Source: Paracoccaceae bacterium
GTDB taxonomy: Bacteria > Pseudomonadota > Alphaproteobacteria > Rhodobacterales > Rhodobacteraceae
Assembly (NCBI GenBank): GCA_021647745.1
Contig: JAKIUB010000005.1
Location: forward strand, 1-64,000
Direction of reading: 5' to 3'
Length of the DNA: 64,000 bases
Part shown: positions 16,832 to 25,797 of the stretch, piece after piece
How the letters are laid out: every line of letters starts with the position of its first letter
Numbering within the stretch: position 1 is the first letter of the stretch
Position numbers and translations under genes: made by a program
Notes under the pieces: generated by a model
The model's database searches: none
What the model was told of the DNA's origin: nothing
The model's input: only the letters and a program-made list of their open reading frames with translations

Positions 16832-18026
16832 TGCTCTGGTTATCGGCGGTGGCCCCGCTGGCCTGATGGCTGCTGAAATGTTGGCGGATGCCGGGCATAG
16901 CGTGCTGGTGGCCGAGGCAAAGCCGACCATGGGGCGCAAGCTGCTGATGGCCGGAAAATCCGGCCTGAACCTGACCAAAAACGAAGAATACGAGCCGTTT
17001 ATGGCCGCGTATGGCACGGCGCGCGGCTGGCTGGAGCCAATGCTGGCGGATTTTAACCCTAGCGATGTGCAAGATTGGGCTGAAGGGCTTGAGCAGAAGG
17101 TGTTTACCGGCTCCAGCGGGCGGGTTTTTCCCGAAACCATGAAGGCTTCACCGCTGCTGCGAGCCTGGATCGGGCGGCTGGCGGGCAAGGGCGTGCGCTT
17201 TGAAACCCGCTGGCGCTGGCGTGGCTTTGACGAGAGCAGCGCCCTGTTTGACACCCCTCGCGGCGTACAAAAAATCAAGGCGCAGACCACGGTGCTGGCA
17301 CTTGGCGGCGCAAGCTGGTCCCGGCTTGGATCAGACGGGGCATGGGCCTCAATATTGGCCGATAAGGCTGTGGAGCTTAGCCCGTTCAAGCCTGCAAATA
17401 TGGGGTTTTTAGTGCCGTGGTCCAGCCATATGGCGCCGTATTTCGGCTCACCCGTCAAGCCGGTGCGGCTGAGTTTTGGCAAACATTCGGTTTATGGTGA
17501 ATTTGTGGTTTCCCGAAAGGGTGTTGAAGGGGGCGCGATCTATCATCTTGCCGCCGCGCTGCGCGATGGTATGGATAAAGATGGTGCTGAAATGCGGATA
17601 GACCTGCTGCCGGACCTGCCCATGCCCCTTTTGGCCGAAAAATTGCGCCAGACACGGGGAAAGAAAAGTCTGGGCACTTTCTTGCGCAAAACCGTAGGGA
17701 TATCGGGGGTAAAGGCCGCGTTATTTAACGAAAACGAACAGGCGCGGCGGGTTGATAATCCGTTTGATCTGGCCGGAATGCTGAAGGCCTTGCCGCTGCG
17801 GCTTGCGGCCCCGCGCCCGCTGGACGAGGCGATTTCGACCGCAGGCGGGGTGACGAGGGCCGCCCTTACAGACGGGTTGATGCTAAAGAACCTGCCCGGC
17901 GTCTTTTGTGCCGGCGAGATGCTGGACTGGGAAGCGCCCACTGGCGGCTATCTGCTCACAGCGTGTCTCGCCACCGGCCGCGTGGCGGGCAAGGCCGCCG
18001 CCGCATTTATGGCCAAGGCTTCCTGA
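16824..18026 (+). CDS. BaiN/HI0933-like FAD-dependent oxidoreductase
   Basis: A 400-aa flavoprotein of the HI0933/BaiN superfamily, in the TIGR03862-like group common in alphaproteobacteria. It opens with the dinucleotide-binding loop VIGGGPAGLMAAEMLADAG, then PTMGRKLLMAGKSGLNLTK, and closes with GVFCAGEMLDWEAPTGGYLL. The substrate is unknown. It is translationally coupled to rlmN. Confidence 0.88.
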   Translation: MTDALVIGGGPAGLMAAEMLADAGHSVLVAEAKPTMGRKLLMAGKSGLNLTKNEEYEPFMAAYGTARGWLEPMLADFNPSDVQDWAEGLEQKVFTGSSGRVFPETMKASPLLRAWIGRLAGKGVRFETRWRWRGFDESSALFDTPRGVQKIKAQTTVLALGGASWSRLGSDGAWASILADKAVELSPFKPANMGFLVPWSSHMAPYFGSPVKPVRLSFGKHSVYGEFVVSRKGVEGGAIYHLAAALRDGMDKDGAEMRIDLLPDLPMPLLAEKLRQTRGKKSLGTFLRKTVGISGVKAALFNENEQARRVDNPFDLAGMLKALPLRLAAPRPLDEAISTAGGVTRAALTDGLMLKNLPGVFCAGEMLDWEAPTGGYLLTACLATGRVAGKAAAAFMAKAS

Positions 18027-18039
18027 TAACCCTGCCTGT

Positions 18040-18060
18040 CGCTGAAAACGGCGCTTTTTT
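18040..18060 (+). terminator. Candidate intrinsic terminator
   Basis: CGCTG (18040-18044) pairs with CGGCG (18049-18053, one G-U) around an AAAA loop and is followed by six T residues (18055-18060). It would end the rlmN-flavoprotein transcript. Confidence 0.5.
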
Positions 18061-18137
18061 GCCCTGCCGTTCAAGCCGACCTTGAAAAGCGGAGCAACAA
18101 GCGGCAAAAAGGGGCACCCCCAGTTCAGGATTCCCCC

Positions 18138-18803
18138 ATGTTTCGCTTATATCATTTGCCGCTCTCCCCGTTTTGCCGAAAAATCCGTCTGGTTCTGGCG
18201 GAAAAAAAGATAGACGTCGAGTTGGTCGAGGAGAAATACTGGGAAAAACGGCTGGATTTTCTTAGGCTCAATCCGGGCGGCAAGGTGCCGGTTTTGCGTA
18301 AGGGCAGTTTTGTTCTGGCTGAATCCTCCGCTATTTTCGAGTATCTGGAAGAGACCCACCCCACGCCGGCGCTGCTTCCCAAGGACCCGGCCGCTCGCGC
18401 CGAGGCCCGACGGCTTGAAGGCTGGTTTGACGATAAATTCCACCACGAGGTTACCGCTAATCTGGTTTATGAGCGGATCAATAAAAAACTGATGGGTACC
18501 GGATATCCCGACAGCGCAAAAATCAAGGCCGGCAGCAAAAACATAAAATACCACCTGGATTACATGGGCTGGCTGCTTGAAACCCGAAACTGGCTGGCAG
18601 GCAACAGTATGACCATTGCCGACTTTACCGCTGCCGCCCATCTTAGCACGCTTGACTATGTCAACGATGTCGACTGGCTGCGCAATAAAAACATCAAGGA
18701 ATGGTATGCGCGGATAAAATCACGCCCGGCTTTTCGCTCGCTGCTCACCGATCAGGTTACCGGTTTTGTGGCGCCGGACCACTATTCCGATCTGGATTTC
18801 TGA
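18138..18803 (+). CDS. Glutathione S-transferase family protein
   Basis: A 221-aa soluble protein. The N-terminal thioredoxin-like domain (about 1-78) has SPFCRKIRLVLAEK with the possible catalytic Ser/Cys, NPGGKVPVL with the cis-Pro loop, and LAESSAIFEYLEE for glutathione binding. The helical C-terminal domain includes WLAGNSMTIADFTAAAHLST. The specific substrate is not predictable. It abuts queG, whose ATG follows its TGA directly. Confidence 0.93.
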   Translation: MFRLYHLPLSPFCRKIRLVLAEKKIDVELVEEKYWEKRLDFLRLNPGGKVPVLRKGSFVLAESSAIFEYLEETHPTPALLPKDPAARAEARRLEGWFDDKFHHEVTANLVYERINKKLMGTGYPDSAKIKAGSKNIKYHLDYMGWLLETRNWLAGNSMTIADFTAAAHLSTLDYVNDVDWLRNKNIKEWYARIKSRPAFRSLLTDQVTGFVAPDHYSDLDF

Positions 18804-19832
18804 ATGAAGGCATTGGCGCGGAATTTGCGCCTACAGGCGCTGGAAACAGGATTCTCCGACATCGGCATCTGCGCGCCGGATGCCCGGCCCGATACCGCCG
18901 GTAGACTCAAACGGTTTCTGGACGCCGGGCTGCATGGCGATATGGGCTGGATGGAGCAGCGGACCAAATGGCGTGGCTCGCCGGCTGCGCTATGGCCCGA
19001 GGCGCGCTCCGTCATTATGCTCGCCGACAATTACGGGCCGGACGAAGACCCGCTCAAGCTGCTGGCAATGAAGGATCGCGGCAATATTTCGGTCTATGCC
19101 CGTAACAAGGATTACCACGATCCGGTCAAAAAGCGCCTCAAGCGTCTGGCGCGCTGGCTGATCGCTCAGCAGCCGTGCGAGGTCAAGGTTTTTGTCGATA
19201 CCGCGCCGGTGATGGAAAAGCCGCTGGCGCAGGCGGCCGGGCTGGGCTGGCAGGGCAAGCATACCAATGTGGTCAGCCGTCGCCTTGGCAGCTGGTTTTT
19301 CCTAGGCGCTATTTTTACCACACTTGACCTACCCAAGGACGCGGCCGAGCCGGACCATTGCGGTTCCTGCCAATCCTGCCTTGATGCCTGCCCGACCGAT
19401 GCCTTTATTGCCCCCTACCGGCTGGACCCGCGGCGCTGCATTTCCTACCTGACGATCGAGCAAAAAGGCCCGGTGCCGCTCGAACTGCGCGCCCGCATGG
19501 GCAACCGGATCTATGGCTGCGACGATTGCCTTGCCGCCTGCCCGTGGAACAAATTTGCCCAAGTGGCCCGTGATGCCAACTACTGGGCGCGCATCGAGTT
19601 GCGCTGCCCCAAGCTTGAACACCTTGTGGCGCTGGATGATGCGGAGTTTCGCGAGGTGTTTTCCGGCTCGCCGATCAAGCGTATCGGGCGCGACAGCTTT
19701 GTGCGCAATGTGCTTTATGCCATCGGAAATTCTGGCGATAAAAAGCTGGCGCAAGCGGCACAACCGCTGGTCAGTGACCCGGATGCTACTGTCAGGGATG
19801 CCGCCATCTGGGCGCTGGAGAGGCTGGCATGA
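18804..19832 (+). CDS. queG: Epoxyqueuosine reductase QueG
   Basis: A 342-aa cobalamin- and iron-sulfur-dependent enzyme that reduces epoxyqueuosine to queuosine in tRNA, the last step of Q synthesis. Two [4Fe-4S] motifs are seen: CGSCQSCLDACPTDAF and CDDCLAACPWN. Upstream, NISVYARNKDYHDPVKKRL and DTAPVMEKPLAQAAGLGWQG are family signatures. A C-terminal HEAT-like repeat (VRDAAIWALERLA) is present. The end overlaps the SDR gene by ATGA. Confidence 0.97.
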   Translation: MKALARNLRLQALETGFSDIGICAPDARPDTAGRLKRFLDAGLHGDMGWMEQRTKWRGSPAALWPEARSVIMLADNYGPDEDPLKLLAMKDRGNISVYARNKDYHDPVKKRLKRLARWLIAQQPCEVKVFVDTAPVMEKPLAQAAGLGWQGKHTNVVSRRLGSWFFLGAIFTTLDLPKDAAEPDHCGSCQSCLDACPTDAFIAPYRLDPRRCISYLTIEQKGPVPLELRARMGNRIYGCDDCLAACPWNKFAQVARDANYWARIELRCPKLEHLVALDDAEFREVFSGSPIKRIGRDSFVRNVLYAIGNSGDKKLAQAAQPLVSDPDATVRDAAIWALERLA

Positions 19833-20662
19833 AGCTGTTAATTCTTGGCCTTGGTTATACCGGCAGGGTTGTTGCGGCCCATATGCGCGCGCTGGGCTGG
19901 GAGGTGCGCGGCACCAGCCGCAACCCGCAAGATAACACCCTGCTTCAATGGCCCGGCAGCAATATTTCGGCAGCGCTGGGCTGGGCGAGCCATATTATTG
20001 CTTCAGCTGCGCCGGATGAGGCCGGAGACCCGTTTCTAGCCGCGATCGAGGCCGATATTCTGAAGAATGCGCCCGCATGGCTCGGTTATCTTTCCACCAC
20101 CGGTGTTTATGGTGACCACGGCGGCGACTGGGTGGATGAAACCACTGCCCTCACCCCCGCCACGCTGCGCGGTCACCACCGCGTAGCGGCCGAAAACCAG
20201 TGGACGGCACTGCATAAGGCCCATGCGCTGCCACTGCACATCTTTCGGCTGGCGGGTATCTATGGTCCCGGCCGTGGTCCCTTTGCCAAGGTGAAAAGCG
20301 GCGCGGCGCGTCGGATTATCAAGAAAGGTCAGGTGTTTAGCCGGATCCACGTGGAAGATATCGCACAAACCATTGCGGCCTCCATCCAGCAACCCGCCCC
20401 GGGCCGGATCTATAATGTTTGTGACAACGATCCCGCACCGCCGCAGGATGTGATCGGCTATGCTGCCGGCCTGCTGGGGCTGCCTTTGCCGCCAGCGCTT
20501 GATTTTGATACAGCCGACCTCACCCCGATGGCGCGCAGTTTTTATGCGGAATCAAAGAAGGTTTCAAACGCGCGGATCAAGCAGGAACTGGGCGTGCGCC
20601 TACGCTATCCCGACTATAAAACCGGCCTGAAAGCGCTGCTTGCGCAAGAGATCGCCCGCTAA
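19829..20662 (+). CDS. SDR-family NAD-dependent epimerase/dehydratase (YeeZ-like)
   Basis: A 277-aa short-chain dehydrogenase of the extended/atypical type. The cofactor loop is LGLGYTGRVVAAHM. LGYLSTTGVYGDHGGDWVDE supplies the Ser/Tyr region, with a YGDHGG sequence instead of the full YxxxK spacing, and FRLAGIYGPGRGPFAKV follows. Such atypical SDRs often lack a defined substrate. It is coupled to queG. Confidence 0.85.
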   Translation: MKLLILGLGYTGRVVAAHMRALGWEVRGTSRNPQDNTLLQWPGSNISAALGWASHIIASAAPDEAGDPFLAAIEADILKNAPAWLGYLSTTGVYGDHGGDWVDETTALTPATLRGHHRVAAENQWTALHKAHALPLHIFRLAGIYGPGRGPFAKVKSGAARRIIKKGQVFSRIHVEDIAQTIAASIQQPAPGRIYNVCDNDPAPPQDVIGYAAGLLGLPLPPALDFDTADLTPMARSFYAESKKVSNARIKQELGVRLRYPDYKTGLKALLAQEIAR

Positions 20663-20741
20663 GCGCAAAATGCCTCGCCCCGCGCGAAAAATACGGCTAA
20701 AACATATATAGTGAAGGATAAAAGATTCGGTGGGGGGCTTT

Positions 20742-22829
20742 ATGTTTGCACGTATTCGGGTGATCGCCATATCGACCCTGACGCTTGGCCTCGCGCCGAT
20801 GGCGTTTGCACAGGGCTTTGCCCCCAGCTTTGGCAACCTTGGCACCACCGGTATTATTGATATGCCCAACGCCGCCATGCAGCCCGATGGCGAGACCAGC
20901 TGGTCGTTTTTTGGCAATGGCGCCGGCAGCGGCGGCACGCTGAATTTTCAGATTTTACCCAATATCGAGGCGTCGGCCCGTTTTATATCTCTTGATGACT
21001 GGAGCGCGCCGGGGGTTTCTTTTGCGGATAATGCGCTGGATATCAAATTCAGGCTGGTCAACGAGGGGGATATCCGCCCGGCTCTCGCGGTCGGCTTTCG
21101 GGATTTTCTCTCTAACGGGCCGACGGGGTCCGAATATATCGTTGCCACCAAATCCATCGGCCAAAACCTTCGGGTGTCTGCCGGTGTCGGCTGGGGGCGG
21201 CTTGGCTCTTATAATCCGGTCGGCACACCTTTCGGGATGCGCCCGCCGGTGGATAATACCCTTGGTTTCGAGCAAATGTTTGCCGGTGATGCCGCACTTT
21301 TTGGCGGGGTGGAGTGGCAAACTCCGCTCAAGGCGCTGGTGCTGAAGGCCGAGTATTCCTCGGATAATTATAGCGGGGAGCAGGTCTTTGGCAGCTTTAG
21401 CCGCAACTCCCCCTTTAATCTCGGGGCGGAATACCGGATCGGGGAGCGAATATCCCTTGGGGCCTACTATAATTATGGCTCCGAACTGGGCTTCCGGCTC
21501 AGCTTGTCTGGCAATCCCAATAGGCCGATAACCGCACAAGACCTCGGGGTTGGCCCCGCGCCGGTAAATGCCCGCCCCGCAGACTATAGCCGCGACACAT
21601 CATGGGCCGCAGTGCCGGTGGTTCGCAAGAAAATGATGGAGCTATTGGCCGAGGCCCTTGCCGAAGACGGGCTTATCGTCAAGCAAGGGCGGATCAGCGG
21701 CAATCGGCTGGATCTTTATATCGACAATACTAAATATTCCCGCCAGCCAATGGCGGTGGGCCGTCTTGCCCGCATTCTGGCCGGCTCCACCCCGCCTTCT
21801 ATCGAGGTGTTCAGCATTGTGCTAATGGCGGGTGAGCTGCCAACCACCCGTATCGAGATAAACCGCGCTGATCTCGAAGCACAGGTTGACCGGCCCAATG
21901 CCGGCCCTGACAGCTTTGCCGCTGCCAGCTTCAGCTCTGCCCCTTTCTCGATCGAGGGGGAGGATACCTGGACACCGGAGGCGGGCCGCCGCTTTAGTTG
22001 GGGTCTAAGCCCGCGCATTCCGGTTAATCTGTTCAGTGCCGGCAGTATTGGCGAAATTGACCTGTTGGTAGCGGCTAATGCCAAATACAGGGTCTCGCGA
22101 AGCTTTGCGCTCAATATGTCGGTCACCCAGAAAATTATTGGCAATATAGGTGAGGGTGCCGCCCCTTCAACCAGCCCGCTGCCCCATGTACGATCAAATG
22201 CCGCCCTTTATGATAGTTCGGGACCGGTGGTCCAGCGGCTGACGGCGGATTACCAGTTCAAGCTGGCGTCGAGCCTTTATGGGCGGGTTTCGGCGGGCTA
22301 TCTAGAGCGGATGTTTGGAGGGGTTGATGCCGAGCTTCTCTGGAAGCCTTCAACCCGAAACTGGGGGCTGGGCGCCAATCTTTCCTATGTCAAACAGCGG
22401 GATTTTGATGATATTCTTGGTTTCCAAACGTATGAAACCTTCACGGGATTTGCCTCGCTCTACTGGAATACCGGCTGGAACGACCTTGAAGCGCAGGTTG
22501 ATGTCGGGCGTTATCTGGCTGGCGACTGGGGGGCAACCTTCAGCCTGTCACGGCGCTTCACCAATGGCTGGGAGGTTTCCGGCTATATGACCCTCACCGA
22601 TGTCAGCTTTACCGATTTTGGCGATGGCAATTTCGACAAGGGCATAAGTCTGCGCATCCCGTTTGATTGGACCTTGCCCTTTGAAAGCCGTTCGGCCACC
22701 ACTCTCAGCCTTGCCGGTTATGGCAATGACGGAGGCGCAAGGCTGGATGTTGCCAACCGGCTCTATCCGGCCATTCGCGGTAATGATACCACAGACCTCT
22801 ACGAGACTTGGGGGGCCTACTGGCAATGA
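20742..22829 (+). CDS. yjbH: YjbH-family outer-membrane protein
   Basis: A 695-aa exported protein with signal peptide ISTLTLGLAPMAFAQG. Mature-region motifs match YjbH: FGNLGTTGIIDMPNAAMQPDG, LPNIEASARF, DFLSNGPTGSEYIVATK and many beta-barrel stretches. In E. coli YjbH acts with YjbEFG in an exopolysaccharide system controlled by Rcs. ATG20742 is used, with GGGGGG upstream; an in-frame GTG at 20730 adds only four residues. It is coupled to yjbF by ATGA. YjbE and YjbG were not found alongside. Confidence 0.9.
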   Translation: MFARIRVIAISTLTLGLAPMAFAQGFAPSFGNLGTTGIIDMPNAAMQPDGETSWSFFGNGAGSGGTLNFQILPNIEASARFISLDDWSAPGVSFADNALDIKFRLVNEGDIRPALAVGFRDFLSNGPTGSEYIVATKSIGQNLRVSAGVGWGRLGSYNPVGTPFGMRPPVDNTLGFEQMFAGDAALFGGVEWQTPLKALVLKAEYSSDNYSGEQVFGSFSRNSPFNLGAEYRIGERISLGAYYNYGSELGFRLSLSGNPNRPITAQDLGVGPAPVNARPADYSRDTSWAAVPVVRKKMMELLAEALAEDGLIVKQGRISGNRLDLYIDNTKYSRQPMAVGRLARILAGSTPPSIEVFSIVLMAGELPTTRIEINRADLEAQVDRPNAGPDSFAAASFSSAPFSIEGEDTWTPEAGRRFSWGLSPRIPVNLFSAGSIGEIDLLVAANAKYRVSRSFALNMSVTQKIIGNIGEGAAPSTSPLPHVRSNAALYDSSGPVVQRLTADYQFKLASSLYGRVSAGYLERMFGGVDAELLWKPSTRNWGLGANLSYVKQRDFDDILGFQTYETFTGFASLYWNTGWNDLEAQVDVGRYLAGDWGATFSLSRRFTNGWEVSGYMTLTDVSFTDFGDGNFDKGISLRIPFDWTLPFESRSATTLSLAGYGNDGGARLDVANRLYPAIRGNDTTDLYETWGAYWQ

Positions 22830-23527
22830 AGAAAACCCTCGGCCTTTTGATTATGGCGCTGGGCTTGTCTGCTTGCACATCGGCAGGCCAGAGTAATCCC
22901 GTGGTTTCAGCGATCTGGCAAAAAGTAAAACCGGGCGCGCGGGCGGCGGCCCGTGAAGAAGATGCGATAGCCGCAGCCCGTCCACCGATTGTTGTGACCT
23001 TCAAAAAGATCAAAGATACCGGTCTGGCGATTGTTCGCGCCCGTGTTGGTGATGATACCAAAGGGGTGATGCTTTATGCCCGTTCGGTCAATGACGATTA
23101 TGTCACCTATGCTTCGCAGCTCCAGCAAACCATGACCCTGCGCGGTAGCCTGATCACGGCGAGCCGTGCGATCGGCTATGACATGCTGGCCATGCGCAGT
23201 GACCCCATCGATCCGGTAGCGCGGCCCACCCCGCCTGAGGCATGGCCTACAAAGCTGCGCCGTGATTACCGCTTTGCCGGAGATACGCCGGGCGGCAGGC
23301 TAATCTCGGTCGAATGCCGCTTTACCAAGGGGCCGGCCTTTGAGCTGGCCTTGCTTGACAAGACCTTCGACACCACAATCATGCAGGGCGAGTGTGCTGG
23401 CGACGGGGTGAAGTTCACCAATATTCACTTCGTGCAGGTGGATGGACAGATCCTGCGCTCGGCCCAGTGGCTCGGGCCGGATCAGGGCATGGTCGAGATT
23501 GATATTCTGGAACCCTACACCCCGTAA
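22826..23527 (+). CDS. yjbF: YjbF-family outer-membrane lipoprotein
   Basis: A 233-aa lipoprotein. Signal peptide MKKTLGLLIMALGLSAC gives a lipobox with Cys17. The body matches YjbF-type lipoproteins of the group-4-capsule neighbourhood (VTYASQLQQTMTLRGSLITA, IGYDML). Expected to sit on the inner face of the outer membrane and work with the YjbH barrel. A terminator follows. Confidence 0.88.
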   Translation: MKKTLGLLIMALGLSACTSAGQSNPVVSAIWQKVKPGARAAAREEDAIAAARPPIVVTFKKIKDTGLAIVRARVGDDTKGVMLYARSVNDDYVTYASQLQQTMTLRGSLITASRAIGYDMLAMRSDPIDPVARPTPPEAWPTKLRRDYRFAGDTPGGRLISVECRFTKGPAFELALLDKTFDTTIMQGECAGDGVKFTNIHFVQVDGQILRSAQWLGPDQGMVEIDILEPYTP

Positions 23528-23531
23528 AAAA

Positions 23532-23557
23532 GGGCGCCATAGCGCCCCGTTTCTTCT
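23532..23557 (+). terminator. Terminator after yjbF
   Basis: GGGCGC (23532-23537) and GCGCCC (23542-23547) form a perfect stem around CATA, followed by the T-rich CGTTTCTTCTT. Confidence 0.65.
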
Positions 23558-23596
23558 TGACCGGTTTTATACCCTCCGAACCGCATATTCAAACGA

Positions 23597-23809
23597 CTAG
23601 TTGAGTGGCTGCGGTGTGCTATCTTTTTTTGTTGTCAATGCCAGAGCTAGAACCGCTATGATTACCAGCGGGATCAACCATGCGCCAGACCCACCCATGC
23701 GAGCCGGTTCTTCAATCGCAACCACTTCTGGGGCTACATAGGTAATTGTGCCAGCATAAGCTGTCGAAGTGCTAATAAAGGCCGCCATTACTGCAACAAT
23801 TTTTTTCAT
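23597..23809 (-). CDS. Small secreted single-pass membrane protein
   Basis: A 70-aa protein with a Sec signal peptide (MKKIVAVMAAFISTSTAYAG), a short linker with EVVAIEEPARMGG, and a transmembrane segment GAWLIPLVIIAVLALAL followed by positively charged TTKK. Similar short proteins are frequent in Rhodobacterales and sometimes carry misleading names. No function is known to me. A good AAGGGG ribosome site lies just upstream on the minus strand. It is convergent with yjbF. Confidence 0.72.
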   Translation of the reverse strand: MKKIVAVMAAFISTSTAYAGTITYVAPEVVAIEEPARMGGSGAWLIPLVIIAVLALALTTKKDSTPQPLN

Positions 23810-23945
23810 TTTATACCCCTTGTAAAACTATACACGCCAATACCTAATCGCAAGGCGACTGGTGCTATTATTATTTTAAGAATGCCAATATGCAAGAAAA
23901 ATATTCAGCGGGCAAATTTTGAGGCAATAGCATAGAAAAGCAGGC

Positions 23946-24542
23946 CTAGATCAGGATAACCTGAGTGCCGACCTTGGTGAGGTCAAACAGCACTTTGATA
24001 TCCTCGTTATAGAGGCCGATACAGCCATTGGAGGCTTGGCGGCCGATTTTGCGGGTGTCGTTGGTGCCGTGGACCCGGTAATACTGCCAGCTGAGATAGA
24101 GCGCATGGGTGCCAAGCGGGTTTTGTGGCCCTGGGCCGACATAGCGCGGCAGGTCCGGATCACGCTTTAGCATATTGGGGGTAGGGCGCCATTCGGGACC
24201 GTTGACCTTGCGCACGATATTTGTGCGACCACGGCGGGTCAGCTCTTCGGATATAGGTACCGAGGTCGGGAAAATCATGTAGGTCTCGCCATCTTCGGAC
24301 CAGTAGTGAAGCACCCGCTCCACCGTATCGGAGACAATCGCGCCGTTGCGCCGGCTGCTGAAATAGTCCTGCCAGCGTTTGGTTGCAAAGCTGGAGGAAA
24401 CATATTGCGGCTCAAGCTCTCCGGTGGCGGGTGCTATCTGTGCGCGCAGCATGGCAGGCGAAAAAACCGGCACCATCGCGCCGAAGGCGGCTAGCCCGGT
24501 GCCAAACTGACGGCGGGTGATATTTTTGCGATTTTTGGTCAT
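23946..24542 (-). CDS. L,D-transpeptidase (YkuD domain), Tat-type signal
   Basis: A 198-aa periplasmic peptidoglycan-modifying enzyme. The N-terminus RRQFGTGLAAFGAMVPVFSPAM is a twin-arginine-like signal. The YkuD signature is complete: H158 in HGTND and Cys174 in ASNGCIGL, with GTHALYLSW upstream. L,D-transpeptidases make 3-3 crosslinks or attach proteins to peptidoglycan. A second enzyme of the family is encoded 650 bp away. Confidence 0.93.
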   Translation of the reverse strand: MTKNRKNITRRQFGTGLAAFGAMVPVFSPAMLRAQIAPATGELEPQYVSSSFATKRWQDYFSSRRNGAIVSDTVERVLHYWSEDGETYMIFPTSVPISEELTRRGRTNIVRKVNGPEWRPTPNMLKRDPDLPRYVGPGPQNPLGTHALYLSWQYYRVHGTNDTRKIGRQASNGCIGLYNEDIKVLFDLTKVGTQVILI

Positions 24543-24687
24543 GGGCTCACTCGGTTAGCTAAAGTCTCGGGTTTATAGCGCTTGAATGCCGTATTTGCAA
24601 TTCACAACAACGTCAGGGTGCAGGAAGGGGTTTGAATTCGGTGCGGAATCACGCTAATAGGCCATAAGAAAGACATTGGAGAATAAT

Positions 24688-25203
24688 ATGTGGCGTTTGA
24701 TGGTCGTTTTTACTGTGGGTATGCTGGGGCTTTCGGCCTGTGTGGCTACAACTGGCGACGGGGTCGAGAGAATCACCGGGGGCGAGGCTAATGCTATCCG
24801 CCTGAACCAGCTGGATCTGGTCAATGCGGTGCGCGCACAGGTCGGATCACCGCCGCTGACCCTCTCGTCCGAGCTGACCGCCGCCGCAGAAACCCACGCA
24901 CGGGATATCGCCTCACAGCTACGCGCCTGGAATTTTGGCTCGGATCGCTCATCGCCGCAAACCCGTGCCGAACGGGCCGGTTTTAACGGGATTGTCACCA
25001 GCGAAGATGTCGCCGAAACCTTTATGGGCAATACCGAGATTTTTCAGGCCTGGATATCAAACGCCCGCGCTCGCGAAGCCATGCAGAACCCGGCAGCGAC
25101 CCATATGGGGCTGGGCTGGTATCAGGAGGCAAGCGGCAAGCTTTGGTGGGTGATGGATATCGGCGCGGCAAGCCGCGCTGTACAGGTTGCTACGGCTGAA
25201 TAA
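24688..25203 (+). CDS. CAP (SCP/PR-1)-domain lipoprotein
   Basis: A 171-aa lipoprotein. Signal peptide ends LGLSAC (lipobox, Cys about 18). The CAP domain shows LNQLDLVNAVRAQVGSPPL, AAAETHARDIA with the characteristic His, SEDVAETFM, and WISNARAREAMQNPAATHMGLG with the second conserved His. Bacterial CAP proteins are of unclear biochemical role. ATG24688 has GGAG 6 bp upstream. The 3' end overlaps the convergent L,D-transpeptidase gene by 14 bp. Confidence 0.9.
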   Translation: MWRLMVVFTVGMLGLSACVATTGDGVERITGGEANAIRLNQLDLVNAVRAQVGSPPLTLSSELTAAAETHARDIASQLRAWNFGSDRSSPQTRAERAGFNGIVTSEDVAETFMGNTEIFQAWISNARAREAMQNPAATHMGLGWYQEASGKLWWVMDIGAASRAVQVATAE

Positions 25204-25672
25204 CCACCAGCGCGCCATTTGGCACCAACTCCCATATCTCCTCGATCTCGCGGTTGGATACCGCAATGCAGCCGGCGGTCCAGTCGCCGCGCTGCTTGCG
25301 CCGCCCTTGCCCGCCATGGATAAATATATCCCCACCGGGGTCGCGCGCGTCAGCGCGGGCCGAGGCGATCTGGTTCGGGTCGGGGTAGGAGATCCCGAGG
25401 CTGAGATGATAAGCGCTTTCAGGGTTGCGGCGGTTGATATAGTAGCTGCCCTCTGGGGTGCGACCGTCACCCTCAAAGGATTTATCGCCTTCAGGCGCCC
25501 AGCCCAGCCCGATACGGTAATCACGGATCGGCCGCCCGTTATTATAGAGCACCAGCCGCCGGCTTTTTTTGAAGACCACAATCATATCGGCTGTGTCGGT
25601 ATTGGCGCGCACCTGTGCGGCAATACCTGAAATTGCGGCCGCGGCCAGCAAGGTTCTGCGGGTGAGTTTCAT
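25190..25672 (-). CDS. L,D-transpeptidase (YkuD domain), short form
   Basis: A 160-aa periplasmic enzyme. The N-terminus MKLTRRTLLAAAAISGIAAQVRA is an RR-type signal peptide. The YkuD motif is His119 (IHGGQG) and Cys135 (TAGCIAVSN). It is of the small alphaproteobacterial murein L,D-transpeptidase type (RLVLYNNGRPIRDYRIGLG). ATG25672 is used because the signal peptide begins there; the frame extends to 25717 without homology. Confidence 0.92.
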   Translation of the reverse strand: MKLTRRTLLAAAAISGIAAQVRANTDTADMIVVFKKSRRLVLYNNGRPIRDYRIGLGWAPEGDKSFEGDGRTPEGSYYINRRNPESAYHLSLGISYPDPNQIASARADARDPGGDIFIHGGQGRRKQRGDWTAGCIAVSNREIEEIWELVPNGALVVIQP

Positions 25673-25797
25673 TTTTTGCCTCGATGTACTGCTCAAAAGC
25701 GCCGATTTCGGCTGCATTGATCAAAGCATAACATAACCGGCTTCAAAAAGGAAATAACCTTCGCAAGCTTACTGGCCCGCGAAGGTGCTGTTATTGG

